From positions 2,571,001 through 2,635,000 of the forward strand of contig JAQISU010000123.1 of NCBI GenBank assembly GCA_029339505.1: DNA of 64,000 nt. Direction: 5' to 3'. The notes under the pieces are model-generated. The model saw only the letters and a program-made list of their open reading frames with translations. It did no database searches and had not been told where the DNA came from. Shown here in pieces: positions 9,426-21,131 of the stretch. Every line of letters starts with the position of its first letter. Position 1 is the stretch's first letter. The DNA comes from Unio delphinus. Its lineage: Eukaryota; Mollusca; Bivalvia; Unionida; Unionidae. The translations under genes and the position numbers were made by a program.

Positions 9426-9440
9426 GGCATGAGTTTGTAC
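9426..9440 (+). repeat. Right target-site duplication of the LINE
   Basis: Exact 15-bp copy of 3854-3868, directly after the poly(A) tail. Confidence 0.93.
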
Positions 9441-10077
9441 ATTAAAAAAGCATGCATTTTTTAATACCAATTTCAGGGTTTGGGCATACACAGGTTTTGC
9501 AAAGACGTTTCTTTTTCTCTTCAGAACTTCCTTTGAGATCTAGTAGTAATATATATTTTTAAAAAAAAACAACCACAGTAACTGGTACATCAACACTGGC
9601 TAGCACAGGTTCGATACATGATGTTATAGAAGTCCAATTAGTTGTAAAATTTTTTTTTTTTTTAAAACCCCAAAGAGACTCACCTCTAGACGAAATGGAA
9701 CAACGAAATGTAAAAACTTGAAATATAAGATGTGTAAAGTCAATTAGATTATATTGGTATAACACTGACACAAATGAAAATATTAGAGATAAATAAACCG
9801 CTCCAGTAGCCTACTGGTTAGATGCTGACATGGTACCAAGTGAGACAATTGCCATTTTGTACAAATTTATGAAGATGACGTATGTTACTTCTGCAAACTG
9901 TCAAATAATGTCTCTGAAGCATAAACAAATGACCCCTTTTCAGGTAAAAATTGTTATATTATAGTTCTGGCTGATCTATTACTTTTTCTTATTTGTTTTG
10001 GTAATCGTGCAGCAAATAATACAATTTTTTAAATAATTATCTCAGAATAATTATTTGAACATATATTTTTGCTTGCG

Positions 10078-10079
<2 letters not shown>
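9441..10079. other. No gene seen
   Basis: AT-rich flank of the LINE. A short stretch at about 9796-9835 (CCGCTCCAGTAGCCTACTGG) faintly resembles the head of SINE family B but has no B box. Confidence 0.45.

Positions 10080-10131
<52 letters not shown>
10080..10131. repeat. (GA)n microsatellite
   Basis: Uninterrupted GA dinucleotide run of about 52 bp. Confidence 0.95.
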
Positions 10132-10134
<3 letters not shown>

Positions 10135-10565
10135 AAATTGTATTCTAAAGTAAAGGCAGTACAAATTAAATGTCTATTTTTTATCTGTACTAATAAACCA
10201 AAGACAGTGAATCAAGTAATTTGCATTTATGTGAATCATCTTGTCGTTCAGGTTTGTAATCTGTCAGTTATGGTCCGATGTTCACACAAAAAATTGGCCT
10301 CACTAATGAACAGGTGCACCTGTACGCATAGTTCCAGAGCATAATGACTTTAGAAAATCAAAATTAATTAACATTACTTTGCGCTTTTCAACTCACAATA
10401 TTTTGAAAACTATCACCTATTCTTTACTTTTTCATAATTCACGCTTGTCAAGTGAGAACTGGCAAAAGTTACATTCTAGTTCTGTACCAAACTGACTTTG
10501 CTATAATGAAAATAACACTGGTATATAGTTATAAGACTGATCTTCGAATAAAAATGTTTTGCTAT
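10132..10565. other. No gene seen
   Basis: Unique AT-rich sequence without supported features. Confidence 0.45.
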
Positions 10566-10665
10566 GTTATTTCACAGCGCTTTTCTACTGTGCTTCGTCG
10601 CGTTATTTCACAGCGGTTTTCTATTGTGCTTTGCTGCGTTATTTCACAGCGGTTTTCTACTGTTC
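10566..10665. repeat. 36-bp tandem repeat, 2.8 units
   Basis: Units start at 10566, 10602 and 10638 with the shared start GTTATTTCACAGCG and few differences. The third unit is truncated. Confidence 0.9.
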
Positions 10666-12458
10666 TAACCTCACCATTCAGTCCTGGAAGTTTCCACCGC
10701 ATCGTATAGGTATTAAATACTCGATTCCCATTTTATGCTGCTTTAAAAAAAATATTATTTTACAGCCTCTTATTACACCAGCTACGTTTAATCTTTCTGA
10801 ACCATCATAATGAATGAAACAACACGATAATAAAAACTGTTTCTTGATTAATATTATTGACAAAGCAATGCAAATGTATGCAAGATGGAGCAATGCCCAT
10901 TTCAATGCTTCAATTCCATATAATTTTAAACCAATACATGTCTATTTTGTTGCGAAATTTATCACAACTAACTTAGATTATGTTGTTCTTAGAAGATTTG
11001 AATCTAAACATCTTCTTTAATCCTGGAAATCTGCAGTTTGAGATATAACTGTCGACTGTACAATGCATTTATGCTAGATGGAAGGACGTCATCTCAAAAA
11101 TGGCAGAACATGACGGGCTTGTTCATTTTTGTGTACAGGCTACAGCAATTTTACAGCGCATGCAAATTCAGGAGGGTGGAGAAATGCCCCGCCCCTCCAC
11201 CTCCCTTATGCCCTTGGGTAGAGGCAATCAACAGTTACATTTGTTTACATGTTACTGACTTTTCACTGTGCCAACCAATATTGCGTATAATGCTCATGCT
11301 GAGAAAAAGAATGAAATTGCTCGCGAAGTTGATTTAGTGTCTGGACTGCAACTGTTTTATTTCTTTTGTTGATTCCTTATATTACAATTGAGATTTTTAT
11401 CTTCAGATTTTATGTTTGAGTCTACCTTCGGTAATGCTCTGCCATTAGCTTGTCAAGTCATTTTAAGTCTACCTTCGGTGACGCTCCGCCATTTGAATTG
11501 TCACGTGAGGTTAAATTAGTGTTCGCTAATTGTCTTCACAGTCTAACTGGTTCAATTTGATTTTGATTTGTGAAATAGTAGACTCAAATCTAGCTGTGCC
11601 AGTAATATTTATAACTTTGAGTTTTATAGTTGCCCAATCGCAATCCGAAAACAAATTGTGTCGCAAAAATAGTAGCGGTTTAGTGAGTCGTGTCAACACT
11701 CCTCCATCTTCTGGTGTAGTAAATGTTTAGTATGATTTGTATGGAATGCACCCCACCCACCCACCCCTTCCAATAAACCCCAGTCAATCGAGTAATCGTT
11801 CCCTAGGTGTATACTACTAGATTACATATCTGACGAGAACGTTCAAAGTGGCCGTTATCTACTTTCTTGCAATTTGTGATGGCACTATTGTTGACGTGAA
11901 ATTGGGACCATATTAGGCACAATGTTTGATTATGTATTAATTAGATGTTCATCAATAATTGACCTCTAGTACAAGTGTTTAACTTAATGTATAAAGAACA
12001 GATCGAATATAGTTCCGTGTAAGCAAAACCTTGTCAAAATCTCTAGAAAAGACCGACCCTTCCGACCACTAGGGATATGTGATAATGACCTGGTCATGGC
12101 ACATCGGTTCTGGAACTGTCATGTCATATGATGCCAGCTGCCATCTAATAATGATCTATGTATACATCAGAGAAATAGAGATGAACACAAAATATGGAGT
12201 TTTCATGGATGGGTATGTCTTCCCAGAAACTATACATGCATTGGATCATAGATCTCAAACAATTTAAAACAATTTGTGGTACATCACCAAAGCCTTAGAA
12301 ACCTGAATAAGACTACAAATGTCAGCGTTGAGATGGTCAATGACATTACGAACATAAATACAAGCTTGAGCATCCTTTAACGTAAGATGAACTTTAAAAA
12401 AAGTATCGTCTCTAATTTGCTCAGAGTGTATTTGTAATCATGTACGTTTACGAAAGTG
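10666..12458. other. No gene seen; a short imperfect duplication
   Basis: No supported gene. At about 11419-11448 and 11465-11494 a block around AGTCTACCTTCGGT is repeated, each time followed by a GCTC.GCCATT motif. Open frames of 60-100 codons here lack domains. Confidence 0.45.
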
Positions 12459-12761
12459 AGGCCGCTCCGGTGGCCTATGTGGCTAGAGCGTCCGCCTCGG
12501 ACGCGAGAGATCGCGGGTTCGAACCCTTGTCCAGTCATACCAAAGAACTTAAAAATGGTACTGGCAGATACCTCGCATTGCGCTCAGCAATTAAAGGTTA
12601 TTGTTAGGATTGGTGGGCCTGGTGTCAGAATAACGTGACTAGGTGTGAAATCAAGCTACATGTCTGTGGCACGATGTCCCAGTGCTAGACATCACTATAA
12701 ACTGTCACACTGCAGACATCATAGCGATATGACTACAATTGTTAAAGTTACGTTAAAAATC

Positions 12762-12763
<2 letters not shown>
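12459..12763 (+). mobile_element. tRNA-derived SINE, family B
   Basis: The head is tRNA-like, with an A-box region at about 12471-12483 (TGGCCTATGTGGC) and a clear B box GGTTCGAACCC at 12516-12526, the internal RNA polymerase III promoter. The ~240-bp body that follows is shared, inverted, with 15466-16020. It ends against a (CA)n tract, which may be its tail or a later expansion. It encodes no protein and would depend on a partner LINE. I recall similar SINEs from molluscs. Confidence 0.8.

Positions 12764-12811
<48 letters not shown>
12764..12811. repeat. (CA)n microsatellite
   Basis: About 48 bp of uninterrupted CA repeats abutting the 3' end of the SINE. Confidence 0.95.
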
Positions 12812-12813
<2 letters not shown>

Positions 12814-13124
12814 AATCGAACATGAATGAGCTAACACGCGAAGCTAATAAATGCAGACAGAAAATAACCATTACCTGATGAATAAAATAATCACAGTTTA
12901 ATTTATGCGGATGATATATTGCTTACATTATATCACCACGGAGTATTTTTCCAACACAATTTCCGCACGTGGCATAATATCTACAGCATATTATCAAAGG
13001 AACCAAAACATGGCGGAATAACTCCAATAACCTTTGGTAAATTTACTTGCCAAAAACATTTGTCCAGATGTCATATTTAATTTAGATATTACACAGTCAT
13101 CTCTCCATTTTTAAGTCGTGAAAA
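12812..13124. other. No gene seen
   Basis: Unique sequence without features. Confidence 0.45.
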
Positions 13125-13835
13125 CAACCTACACGTAGTTGATTTTAGGTCCAGACAACAGCCTACATATAAAGAGTTGATTTCGAGCCGACAAGTCAGC
13201 CTGCACATACAGAGTTGATTTTAAGTTTAAACAATGCCTGCACACACAGACATACAGAGTTGATTTTAGATGTAGACAACACCCTACACATACAGAGTTG
13301 ATTTTAAATCGATACGGCAGCCTGCACATAAAGAGTAGATTTTAAGCATAGACAATGCCTGCACATACAAACATACAGAGTTGATTTTAAGCCTAGACAA
13401 TGCCTACACATACAGACATACAGAGTTGATTTTAAGCCTAGACAATGCTTGCACATACACACATACAGAGTTGATTTTAAGCCTAGACAATGCTTGCACA
13501 TACACACATACAGAGTTGATTTTAGGTCTAGGCAACAGCCTACACATACAGAGTTGATTTTAAATCGACACGTCAGCCTACACATACAGAGTTGATTTTA
13601 AGTCTAGACAATGCCTGCACATACATACATACAGACAGACAGACAGACAGACAGACATACATACATACATACATACATACATACATACATACATACATAC
13701 ATACATACATACATACATACATACATACATACATACATACATACATACAGACATACATACATACAGACATATATACATACAGAGTTGATTTTAGGTCTAG
13801 GCAATGCCTGCACATACAGATTTGACTTACAAGCT
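13125..13835. repeat. 38-47 bp minisatellite with an internal (CATA)n expansion
   Basis: About a dozen units carry the core ACAGAGTTGATTTTA followed by a variable stretch and a CACATACA end. At about 13618-13780 the tetranucleotides CATA and CAGA expand into a run of roughly 160 bp between two normal units, apparently from the CATACATA end of one unit. All open frames across it are repeat-encoded and not genes. Confidence 0.9.
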
Positions 13836-14445
13836 GCTTATCAATGCAGGCTGATAGTGACTGAATGTTGTGGTGGGGGCTAGAGGGTGTTGATAATTTA
13901 ACCTCTTTGCTAAGCTGCGAAAACCGTTTTCTTATGTGATTGCATCTGTTTGTAAACCCATGTACTGGATGCAGTCTTTGTTATGGTCCCTCCATGCATT
14001 ACTGACCTTCTAGCTTCCCTCTTGACATTTCATCAAATGTCTCGATACTATGGCCATGGACTCATCTTGGTACGATTGTTTTTACGTTAACACACTTTGT
14101 ATTTGCATGTATGTGAATTATTAGACACTGCCAATTGTTGATAACGGTACAGCAAATAATAGAAGGAGCAATACAAAACACCACTATATGAAGTCATATT
14201 TTATAGAAGGGTATATTTATAGACCCTATAGGAACGCTCACATAAATATTTTACACGGACACTTGGACTTAAAACCGGACTAAAATAACATTATACATGT
14301 TATGCGTTTTCTTTTAAAAAGAGGATTAAGGGTAAATGATTGGACTAAAATAAAACACAATGCTTACCCAGTTTTAGCTAAATCACGTGAACACAATGAT
14401 ACTTTTACAGCATGGTGATATGCAGTTTTAGAAAGGGCCGTCATT
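13836..14445. other. No gene seen
   Basis: Unique AT-rich sequence. Confidence 0.45.
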
Positions 14446-14661
14446 TCAACTTTTCCCTTTCAAGAGTGCTCTTCAAGCTCACCTTTTTCGACTGCAAGAA
14501 CAAACTCAAAGACCTAATAATGTTTCCTACCTTAAATAATTTCAGCATTTTTTGGTTTCTAATTTCATGGTGTTTGTTCTTTTATTTGTTTTCTGTAGTC
14601 ATATCATTATTGATGTTGTAAAGCGCTTAGAGCTTCTAAAGATTAGGAGCTATATAAAGTC

Positions 14662-14733
<72 letters not shown>

Positions 14734-14752
14734 GTTGTTGTTGTTGTTGTTC
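14446..14752 (+). mobile_element. Truncated LINE 3' end with (ATT)n tail, copy 1
   Basis: It shares the AAGAGTGCTCTTCAAGCTCACC block, the AAACTCAAAGACCTAATAATG block and the TGTAAAGCGCTTAGAGCTTCT terminus with 46458-46800 and 55375-55657. It ends in about 22 ATT units and a few GTT units. In the longer copy at 46 kb the start reads as the C-terminal tail of a CR1/L2-like reverse transcriptase, so this is probably the 3' end of such a LINE or a SINE sharing it. Confidence 0.75.
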
Positions 14753-15465
14753 CATAGTGATGTTCATTTTTAAATCGGTCAGATGAACACATTTATACAT
14801 TTTACAATAATCATATTAACACAGTTATAGTAAATCAAAATTACTTTTGAAAATGTAAGCGAGATTGTACATAAACATCTTAACTGTATTGATATTACTC
14901 AATAGGTCATTTAGTACACTAACTACGTTAAATCGCAGACATGCGATGTACAATAATTGCTAATGTGTATATAGATGTTTTGTAAAACGCAGTCATATTT
15001 CAGAAAACAAATTGTTTTTCAGAACAACTTGTTTTGATTTGTTGACGCCTGTGTGAAAGTGCCGCGGACGTAAAATTCGAAGACTTGATGAATGCCAGGC
15101 AGTGACATTAATAAGAAACATATGTACTGAAAAGTTGCTTGAAACGCGCGTGACGCGTGCCCCACGCCAGTGTCAAAACGATTGAACCAGATAGTATGAA
15201 TGTTACCTTTGTTTTGGCATGAGAGCGAGAGGACGTGTGGAATTCCAAGACAGGATCACGATATACTGTTTCTGAACTATGTTTAGCATTGTTTATAAAT
15301 AATTGTTTGGATTTGGATTTATTAATACCATTGCGAACATAGATCAATACCTATTCTCTGATGTCAATATAGTTTGGCTAAAATCATTGGCATTTTTTTT
15401 TTTTATAAAAAAATTGCGCTAGTATCAATAATTGATAAATTAAACCATCGTCATATTAGTGTATG
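14753..15465. other. No gene seen
   Basis: AT-rich unique sequence without supported features. Confidence 0.45.
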
Positions 15466-16020
15466 TGATTGGGATTTTTAACGTAGCTTTAACAATATTT
15501 CAGTCATATCGCTACGATATCTGCAGTGAGGTAGTTTATTGTGATGTCTAGCACTGCAGGGACGGACCTAAGTTTTTCAGGGGGGGAGGGGGCAAGCTTG
15601 TTATTGGGTTAAGCGAAGGCGCGTAGCGCCAAGCCTTCACAGGGGGTCCGGGGGAATGCCACCCCCGGATTTTTTTTTTTAAGGATGCAAAATGGTGCAA
15701 TCTGGTACTATCTGAACCTTGAAAAAGGGATCTAACAAAAGTGACTAAAAGCTGCAATGTTTTAAAAACACTAAAAAAATATTTAAAAAAATAAATAAAT
15801 AAAAAAAGTTAAAAAATTCGGAACCCCCTTTGCATCTTTTATCAAAAGCAGTGAATAGGCTTTTTTTAAAGGGGAGGGGGCGGGGCGGGCCCTCATAGCA
15901 GGTCCGGCCCTGCCACTAGGTCATCATGTCGCATACATGTAGCATGATGTCCCACTCAGTCACATTATCCTGACACCAGGCCGACCAGTCCAAACACTAA
16001 CCTCAATGCTGAGCGCCGTA
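15466..16020 (-). mobile_element. SINE family B copy, 5'-truncated and interrupted
   Basis: On the minus strand the two flanks of the MITE at 15557-15912 align in order with the body of the SINE at 12459-12763. 15913-16020 matches the region after GCGCTCAGCA, and 15466-15556 matches the 3' part ending in the ACGTTAAAAATC motif. The tRNA head is missing. Confidence 0.75.
15557..15912. mobile_element. hAT-type MITE nested in a SINE
   Basis: The ends are CAGGGACGGACCT and, inverted, CAGGGCCGGACCT, with one mismatch over 13 bp and a YARNG-type hAT terminus. The interior is GC-rich with GCGTAGCGCCAAGC and GGGGGTCCGGGGG blocks, familiar from hAT MITEs of many animals. It splits a SINE whose two halves resume on either side. 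An exact 8-bp target duplication is not evident, so it is either decayed or the ends are slightly misplaced. Confidence 0.75.
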
Positions 16021-16785
16021 GGTCTCTTGATAATCAACATTTCTAGCTTAATTAGAAAAGATTCTGTACAATTCAAGACGCACACAGAGCTGGCAGTGTC
16101 GCTAGTGTTACAATATTATCTTTCTGAATGATGAGCACAGGATTTTGTACGACTCACCACTTGAAAAATTTCCAAAATGATATATTATTTTGATAACTAG
16201 CTTAAAAGACCCTATCTTCAATATAAAAAAAAAATCATTTCACGGGTTGATTTTCCAAATTCCTTTTTTTTCTTGGATTCAACTGAATTCCTCTGCTTGA
16301 GGCGTCTCAATAAATACTCGTTTACTGTACCAGCAAACGATTTGTGTTTTTCTGTTATTACTTTCTGGTATAGGGCGGGGTATCAGTGATTTAAACATTA
16401 AATTATACAATTATTTGTTATCCTTTATCATGATCTTCCATTACAAACCATGCTTTGGCCTCCCCGTCAAACCCAAACCTATTCAAACTGCCAGACTGCA
16501 AGCAGTGGGAATCTATTAGAGAGGACAAAAGAAATGACGTTGGCACCATGTGGAAGGTGAGGATGTGATGGGAGTCAATGGGTCGTGATGACACGGCTGA
16601 TTCTGCCTCTGCCAGTGCCAAGATTAAAGCGGAAGTCTTGTCTGTAAATGAGCCAAGGTGACTGACATACCAGTGAAATATGGATAACGTTTCTAGCGAT
16701 CACAGATAATGTAACCAGGCATAGCATGTCACGCCGCTGTTGCCGCTGGTGCGAGAGTTTAGCAACACTCTTAGTACGAGAGGAA
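16021..16785. other. No gene seen
   Basis: Unique sequence without supported features. A 67-codon minus-strand open frame at 16418-16621 has no recognisable domain. Confidence 0.45.
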
Positions 16786-16878
16786 GATTATATTATATTA
16801 TATTATATTATATTATATTATATTATATTATATTATATTATATTATATTATATTATATTATATTATATTATATTATAT
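16786..16878. repeat. (TATTA)n pentanucleotide repeat
   Basis: About 18 uninterrupted 5-bp units. Confidence 0.95.
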
Positions 16879-16993
16879 TCATAACCGGAAAGCTATTTTA
16901 AATAATGTAAGTGAAGACCACAGTGCGTTAGTATGTTTTGCCAAGACAGTAAAAATATTAGAAACCTGTTACTGATTTTTCATCAGAACAATT

Positions 16994-17048
<55 letters not shown>
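16994..17048. repeat. (GA)n microsatellite
   Basis: Uninterrupted GA run of about 55 bp. Confidence 0.95.
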
Positions 17049-17050
<2 letters not shown>

Positions 17051-17413
17051 AAATGATTGCCACTAAATGTTCGCTACTAGAGATCTAGAGATGTTCACAC
17101 AAAATATATTCTCATAATAAATATGTTTTTTTTACATATACAAAGAATGTGTTTGTTTAGCTACTATTGAAAACATTTAAGCAGCGCATGAACACAAAAC
17201 ATGGGAGGTGTGTTGTTAAATTAACCAGCGACAAAAACAATTTGTGCGGTTCCACGTAGTTTTCATGGCTGTCGGAATATGCTCAAATTTACTAATTATT
17301 ACCAAATAAAAAGACGGAAATTGACATCATATAAAAACGTTTCTACAAAATGCAACATTTCCATACACAAAATATAATAAACGAATGATAAAGAAGAAAC
17401 ATCTTATGTTACA

Positions 17414-17414
<1 letters not shown>
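17049..17414. other. No gene seen
   Basis: AT-rich unique sequence between two microsatellites. Confidence 0.45.

Positions 17415-17496
<82 letters not shown>
17415..17496. repeat. (AT)n tract, left half of the Gypsy insertion site
   Basis: About 80 bp of AT dinucleotides running directly into the left LTR. The tract resumes at 25823 on the other side of the provirus. Confidence 0.95.
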
Positions 17497-17500
<4 letters not shown>

Positions 17501-19230
17501 ACGTGGGCTTTGCTGGCGGGTGATCAAAGTGTTATTAAGACAATATTGCACAAGACCTGGTCAGAGGAATTGCGTAACTTGGAAACAACACTTGAAGACC
17601 GCCTCCCACTAATTGGCGTTATCTAGGAGATGATCGCTACGGTGTGATATGCCCGGTCAGTGAGTATAGTAATCTGAGATGGTACTTTGAACAAGACAAT
17701 ACACGAGCCCCCGTAAAGATAAAATATGAATTTAATCAAAAATACAATTAGTTCAGAAAAATACAAATATTGAAGCTTTAAAATAATGGATACATTCAAA
17801 GAATCCAAACACTGATGAAAATAAATGAAATTAGCCGTTAATACTGATTGTAAATTTCATCAAGGAATCGAATGTTCATTTAACATTTGACTGTTGGTGA
17901 TTCAACATGACCTTTTCCGTCGACTGGTTTCCTTTCTTTTCCCTGCGTGCGTCCGTCTCCAGCTTGCCCTTTAATTGAACGGGAATTCCACACTCTGACT
18001 TCTTATTTCTTTCCTTTCTGACCTTCCGCTGGTTCTCACTCTTGCCCAGAATAAACTATTGCCTTTGACTTCTCGCTGATGCTTACTCTTGCCAAAGTAA
18101 ACTATTTTTCCTTTTAAAAGAAAAGGGTAAAACGCCCTAAGTATCTCGCTACTTTCAGAATTGCGATTGTTCGTCCGTCTTCACGTTCGAACAATCAGAT
18201 CTTACTATCAGTGTTATCATTCATACGGCTAACAATTTCTATACATGTTTTCAGATCAATAGAGCTATACTGTTAATTATCGACATCAGAATTCGGGAAA
18301 GTCATATTCCCGTAAATCATTACGTAAAGTGAAGCAATATAACATAACACACAATTCATATTTACTTAATATGATAAATTCAAATTAATGTAACCTTTCC
18401 AATCATACATGTACACGGCGGGTTTCCTACCTCACCCATTTGCCTAACTAAGTAATAAGGTAAAAATGCTAATTCAGAATTCAAAATACATTATTAAATC
18501 ACTGCAAACCGACTATCCATACAAAATATGAACACATCATGCATCTGTAACAAAGAAACATATCAAAGTACGTTATTAAATCAATGTAATACGGAACTAT
18601 TTGTAGCGTAGAATCGATACATTATGCATTTAAGACAAAGATAAACAGCATATACATTACATCATAATAAATGTGAATTTGAGTTAGATACCTTTTGTGT
18701 TTTGGCGTCCTACAATCGTTCCACATTCAGTTCCCTGGAACCCAATTAATTTACGAACGTCTTTCTTTCAAAGACGTACGGAGTCTTCTCCGGTGTTGGA
18801 ATCAATTATTCTGACCGTCTCTTTTCCAGACGTCTTGCTAGACTGCCTAACATCGTTTGATACGAACTATATATTTCCCGATTCTGGGTTTCGACCCAAC
18901 CCTCTGTCCTGTACATTTGACCAATCGGCATAACGCTAGTCTTACTGACCTTATGGAAACCGTCTCTCACGATGTCAAACATGTCTCTTAGGGTCGAGAC
19001 GTCACATTATCGTTTGTCTTAATCATTTTTGAAAGCTCTACGTGAGTATTCCCATAATTTTAAGCGTGTCAAACAGCCAGTCCGTTTTCACTTTAATTAT
19101 TGTACCAAGCCTGACCAGGTTTAAGAAAACATTTTTTTTTTTGTCCAAACCCTACTCCAAGATAATTAATTGTCGGCTAGCCTATGAATTAATTACTGGA
19201 TGTCACTGACGAAAAATTTGGCACTTGACA
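17497..19230 (-). repeat. 3' LTR of the Gypsy element
   Basis: 1,734 bp, starting TGTAACGTGGG and ending CACTTGACA on the plus strand. Almost identical to 24090-25822; differences seen are T/C near 17671, C/T near 18021 and a T-run length near 19131-19142. Small open frames at 17623-17808 and 18697-18933 recur unchanged in the other LTR but have no recognisable product. Confidence 0.96.
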
Positions 19231-19244
19231 TTACCCCCTTTCTA
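19231..19244 (-). promoter_or_regulatory. Polypurine tract
   Basis: Directly upstream of the 3' LTR on the minus strand is AGAAAGGGGG followed by TAA, the purine-rich primer site for plus-strand DNA synthesis in LTR elements. Confidence 0.75.
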
Positions 19245-19301
19245 AGAGAAAAATCGGTATTTTTACTCTCCCAAATTTTTCGGTGATCTATACTGCTCCC
19301 G

Positions 19302-21131
19302 TTACATGTCCTTAGGTGACCTATTCACTTTAGCCATTCCTAACCGACTTAAACAATCCGCTCCTACATTATCTCTACCTTTGATGTACCGCACTAGAAT
19401 CTGATACTGTTGTAGGAACAGCGACCATCTCATTAATCTACCGTTAGTTAATTTCGCCTGGGCCAAATAAGCCAATGGTTGATGATCTGTTTCTAAAGTA
19501 AACTTCCTACCATACAGATACCGTTGGAACTTAGTTATTCCAAATATAATTGCCAAACATTCTTTCTCCGACACTGAATAATTAATTTCTGCATTTGACA
19601 GTTTCCTACTTCCATAAGCAACTGGGAATAAGCTTCCCTCGTGCTCTTGCAGTAACACTGCCCCTAAACCTCTATCACAAGCATCTGTCCTCAAAATAAA
19701 ATCCCGTGTCACATCAGGTAACTTAACTATGGCGTCTGACGTCAGTCTGTCTTTTAGCGTCTGAAATGCGCGTTCACATGCGTCTGTCCATACTACTTTG
19801 GTCGGCGCTTTTTTCCGAGTCAAGTCAGTCAATGGACTTGCAATAGCACTAAAATTTGCCACATATCTCCTATAGTATCCTGCCAAACCTAGAAAAGATC
19901 TAACTTCAGTCTTAGTAGTTGGTCGTAATGCGTCCCTAAGTTGTTCGACCTTTGAACTCTCTGGTTTTAACGTGTCCTCGCTGAGGGTATGTCCTAGGTA
20001 GTCTAATTGTCTGAACCCTATATGGCACTTCGATGGTCGTGCGGTCAGTCCGGTTTGTCGTAGTCGTTCTAAAACGTTTTTCAGCAAAAGTATGTGTTCT
20101 TCCCATGTAGCTGTAGCTAATAGAAGATCGTCCATGAAGTTGGAAACTCCCATCCCCCGCAATGGTTCAAGGAATTTCCGCATCATACGGGTGAAGACAC
20201 TGGGCGCGTTCTGCACCCCGAATGGCATGACCACCCACTGGTAAGTCCCATCTGGAGTTGCAAAGGCGAGTTTTGCTCTGTCTTCACTGCGGACTGGAAT
20301 TTGCCAGTATCCTTTGGACAGATCGATCTTAGAAAAATATTTAGCATGGGTTACTCCTGCGAAAATAGACTCAGGGTCAGGTAAAAGTTCTACCTGGAAT
20401 TCTGTAATGCGGTTTAACTTCCTGTAGTCGACACAAAATCTGTGTGCCCCATCCTTCTTCTGGACTAGTACAACAGGAGAGCTATACGCCGACTCGCTTG
20501 GTTCGATAATACCCAAGTCTAACATAGTTTCAACTTCCTTACGGACCGCTTCTAACTTCGCGTACGGCAACGGATATGGTCTTAACTTTACTGGGTTATC
20601 GTTCAGCAGCTTCAAAGAGAACTCCTCCAGCTCTGTCCTCCCCGGTCTTTCTGTTAAGACGCTCGAATATTCTTGAAGTACCGACTCTACCTCTTTACGT
20701 TGGTCTGACGTTAACGTAACGTCAAGTGTGACGTCGACGTAGGTCTCCTCCCTCGTCAACGGACAACTAGGGAGTACTTCCGCCTGCCCTGCGTTGTCGT
20801 CGGATTCTTCCGTCACGACGGTAGCCACCACGAACTCCGTGGGTGGTTCTCGCACACGGTACCGCTTCAAAAGATTTACATGAAACAACTTATCCTTATC
20901 CCCTACTCGGATACGGTAATTTTGTCCACCTTTCTTCTCTGTTACAACAAATGGCCCCCTCCATGAGACTTGCAGCTTGTTGTGCTCCAATGGCAACAAC
21001 AACAACACCTTGTCACCCACCTCAAAGTGACGTTCCTTCGCCCTTTTGTTGTAATACTTGGCTTGACGTCCCCTTGCGTCGCAAAGATTTTCCTGAGCCA
21101 ATTTACAAACTTCTTCTAGTTTGTTACGCAA
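19302..21131 (-). CDS. pol: Gypsy pol, 3' frame: integrase C-terminus, reverse transcriptase, RNase H
   Basis: About 609 residues. Residues ~1-80 are the integrase C-terminal part with a GPF motif (SWRGPFVV, near 57) and a KLFHVNLLKRY block. Reverse transcriptase runs from about 160 to 420: CVDYRKLN near 231, DLSKGYWQIP near 271, and catalytic FMDDLL near 330 with both aspartates kept. RNase H follows, with RTDACDRGLG near 479, SEKECLAI near 517 and ETDHQPL near 545. The frame opens at TTG, not ATG, and is +1 relative to the upstream Gag-protease-integrase frame, so it is not an independent gene. Expression would need a frameshift, or the shift is damage. Confidence 0.93.
   Translation of the reverse strand: MRNKLEEVCKLAQENLCDARGRQAKYYNKRAKERHFEVGDKVLLLLPLEHNKLQVSWRGPFVVTEKKGGQNYRIRVGDKDKLFHVNLLKRYRVREPPTEFVVATVVTEESDDNAGQAEVLPSCPLTREETYVDVTLDVTLTSDQRKEVESVLQEYSSVLTERPGRTELEEFSLKLLNDNPVKLRPYPLPYAKLEAVRKEVETMLDLGIIEPSESAYSSPVVLVQKKDGAHRFCVDYRKLNRITEFQVELLPDPESIFAGVTHAKYFSKIDLSKGYWQIPVRSEDRAKLAFATPDGTYQWVVMPFGVQNAPSVFTRMMRKFLEPLRGMGVSNFMDDLLLATATWEEHILLLKNVLERLRQTGLTARPSKCHIGFRQLDYLGHTLSEDTLKPESSKVEQLRDALRPTTKTEVRSFLGLAGYYRRYVANFSAIASPLTDLTRKKAPTKVVWTDACERAFQTLKDRLTSDAIVKLPDVTRDFILRTDACDRGLGAVLLQEHEGSLFPVAYGSRKLSNAEINYSVSEKECLAIIFGITKFQRYLYGRKFTLETDHQPLAYLAQAKLTNGRLMRWSLFLQQYQILVRYIKGRDNVGADCLSRLGMAKVNRSPKDM

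Noticed and set aside
9796..9835. tRNA-like head CCGCTCCAGTAGCCTACTGG
   Set aside because: No B box follows at the right distance and no SINE body aligns, so neither a tRNA nor a SINE can be supported.
12465..12540. Functional tRNA gene
   Set aside because: A and B boxes are present but the acceptor and anticodon arms do not pair well and a SINE body follows, so it is a SINE head.
13573..13883. Open frames encoding Tyr/Val/Cys/Met and Tyr/Ile/His/Thr repeats on both strands
   Set aside because: They are translations of the (CATA)n expansion and minisatellite, not genes.
18697..18933. 78-codon frame in both LTRs as an accessory gene
   Set aside because: Its recurrence is explained by LTR identity. 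There is no domain, and it is antisense to the element.
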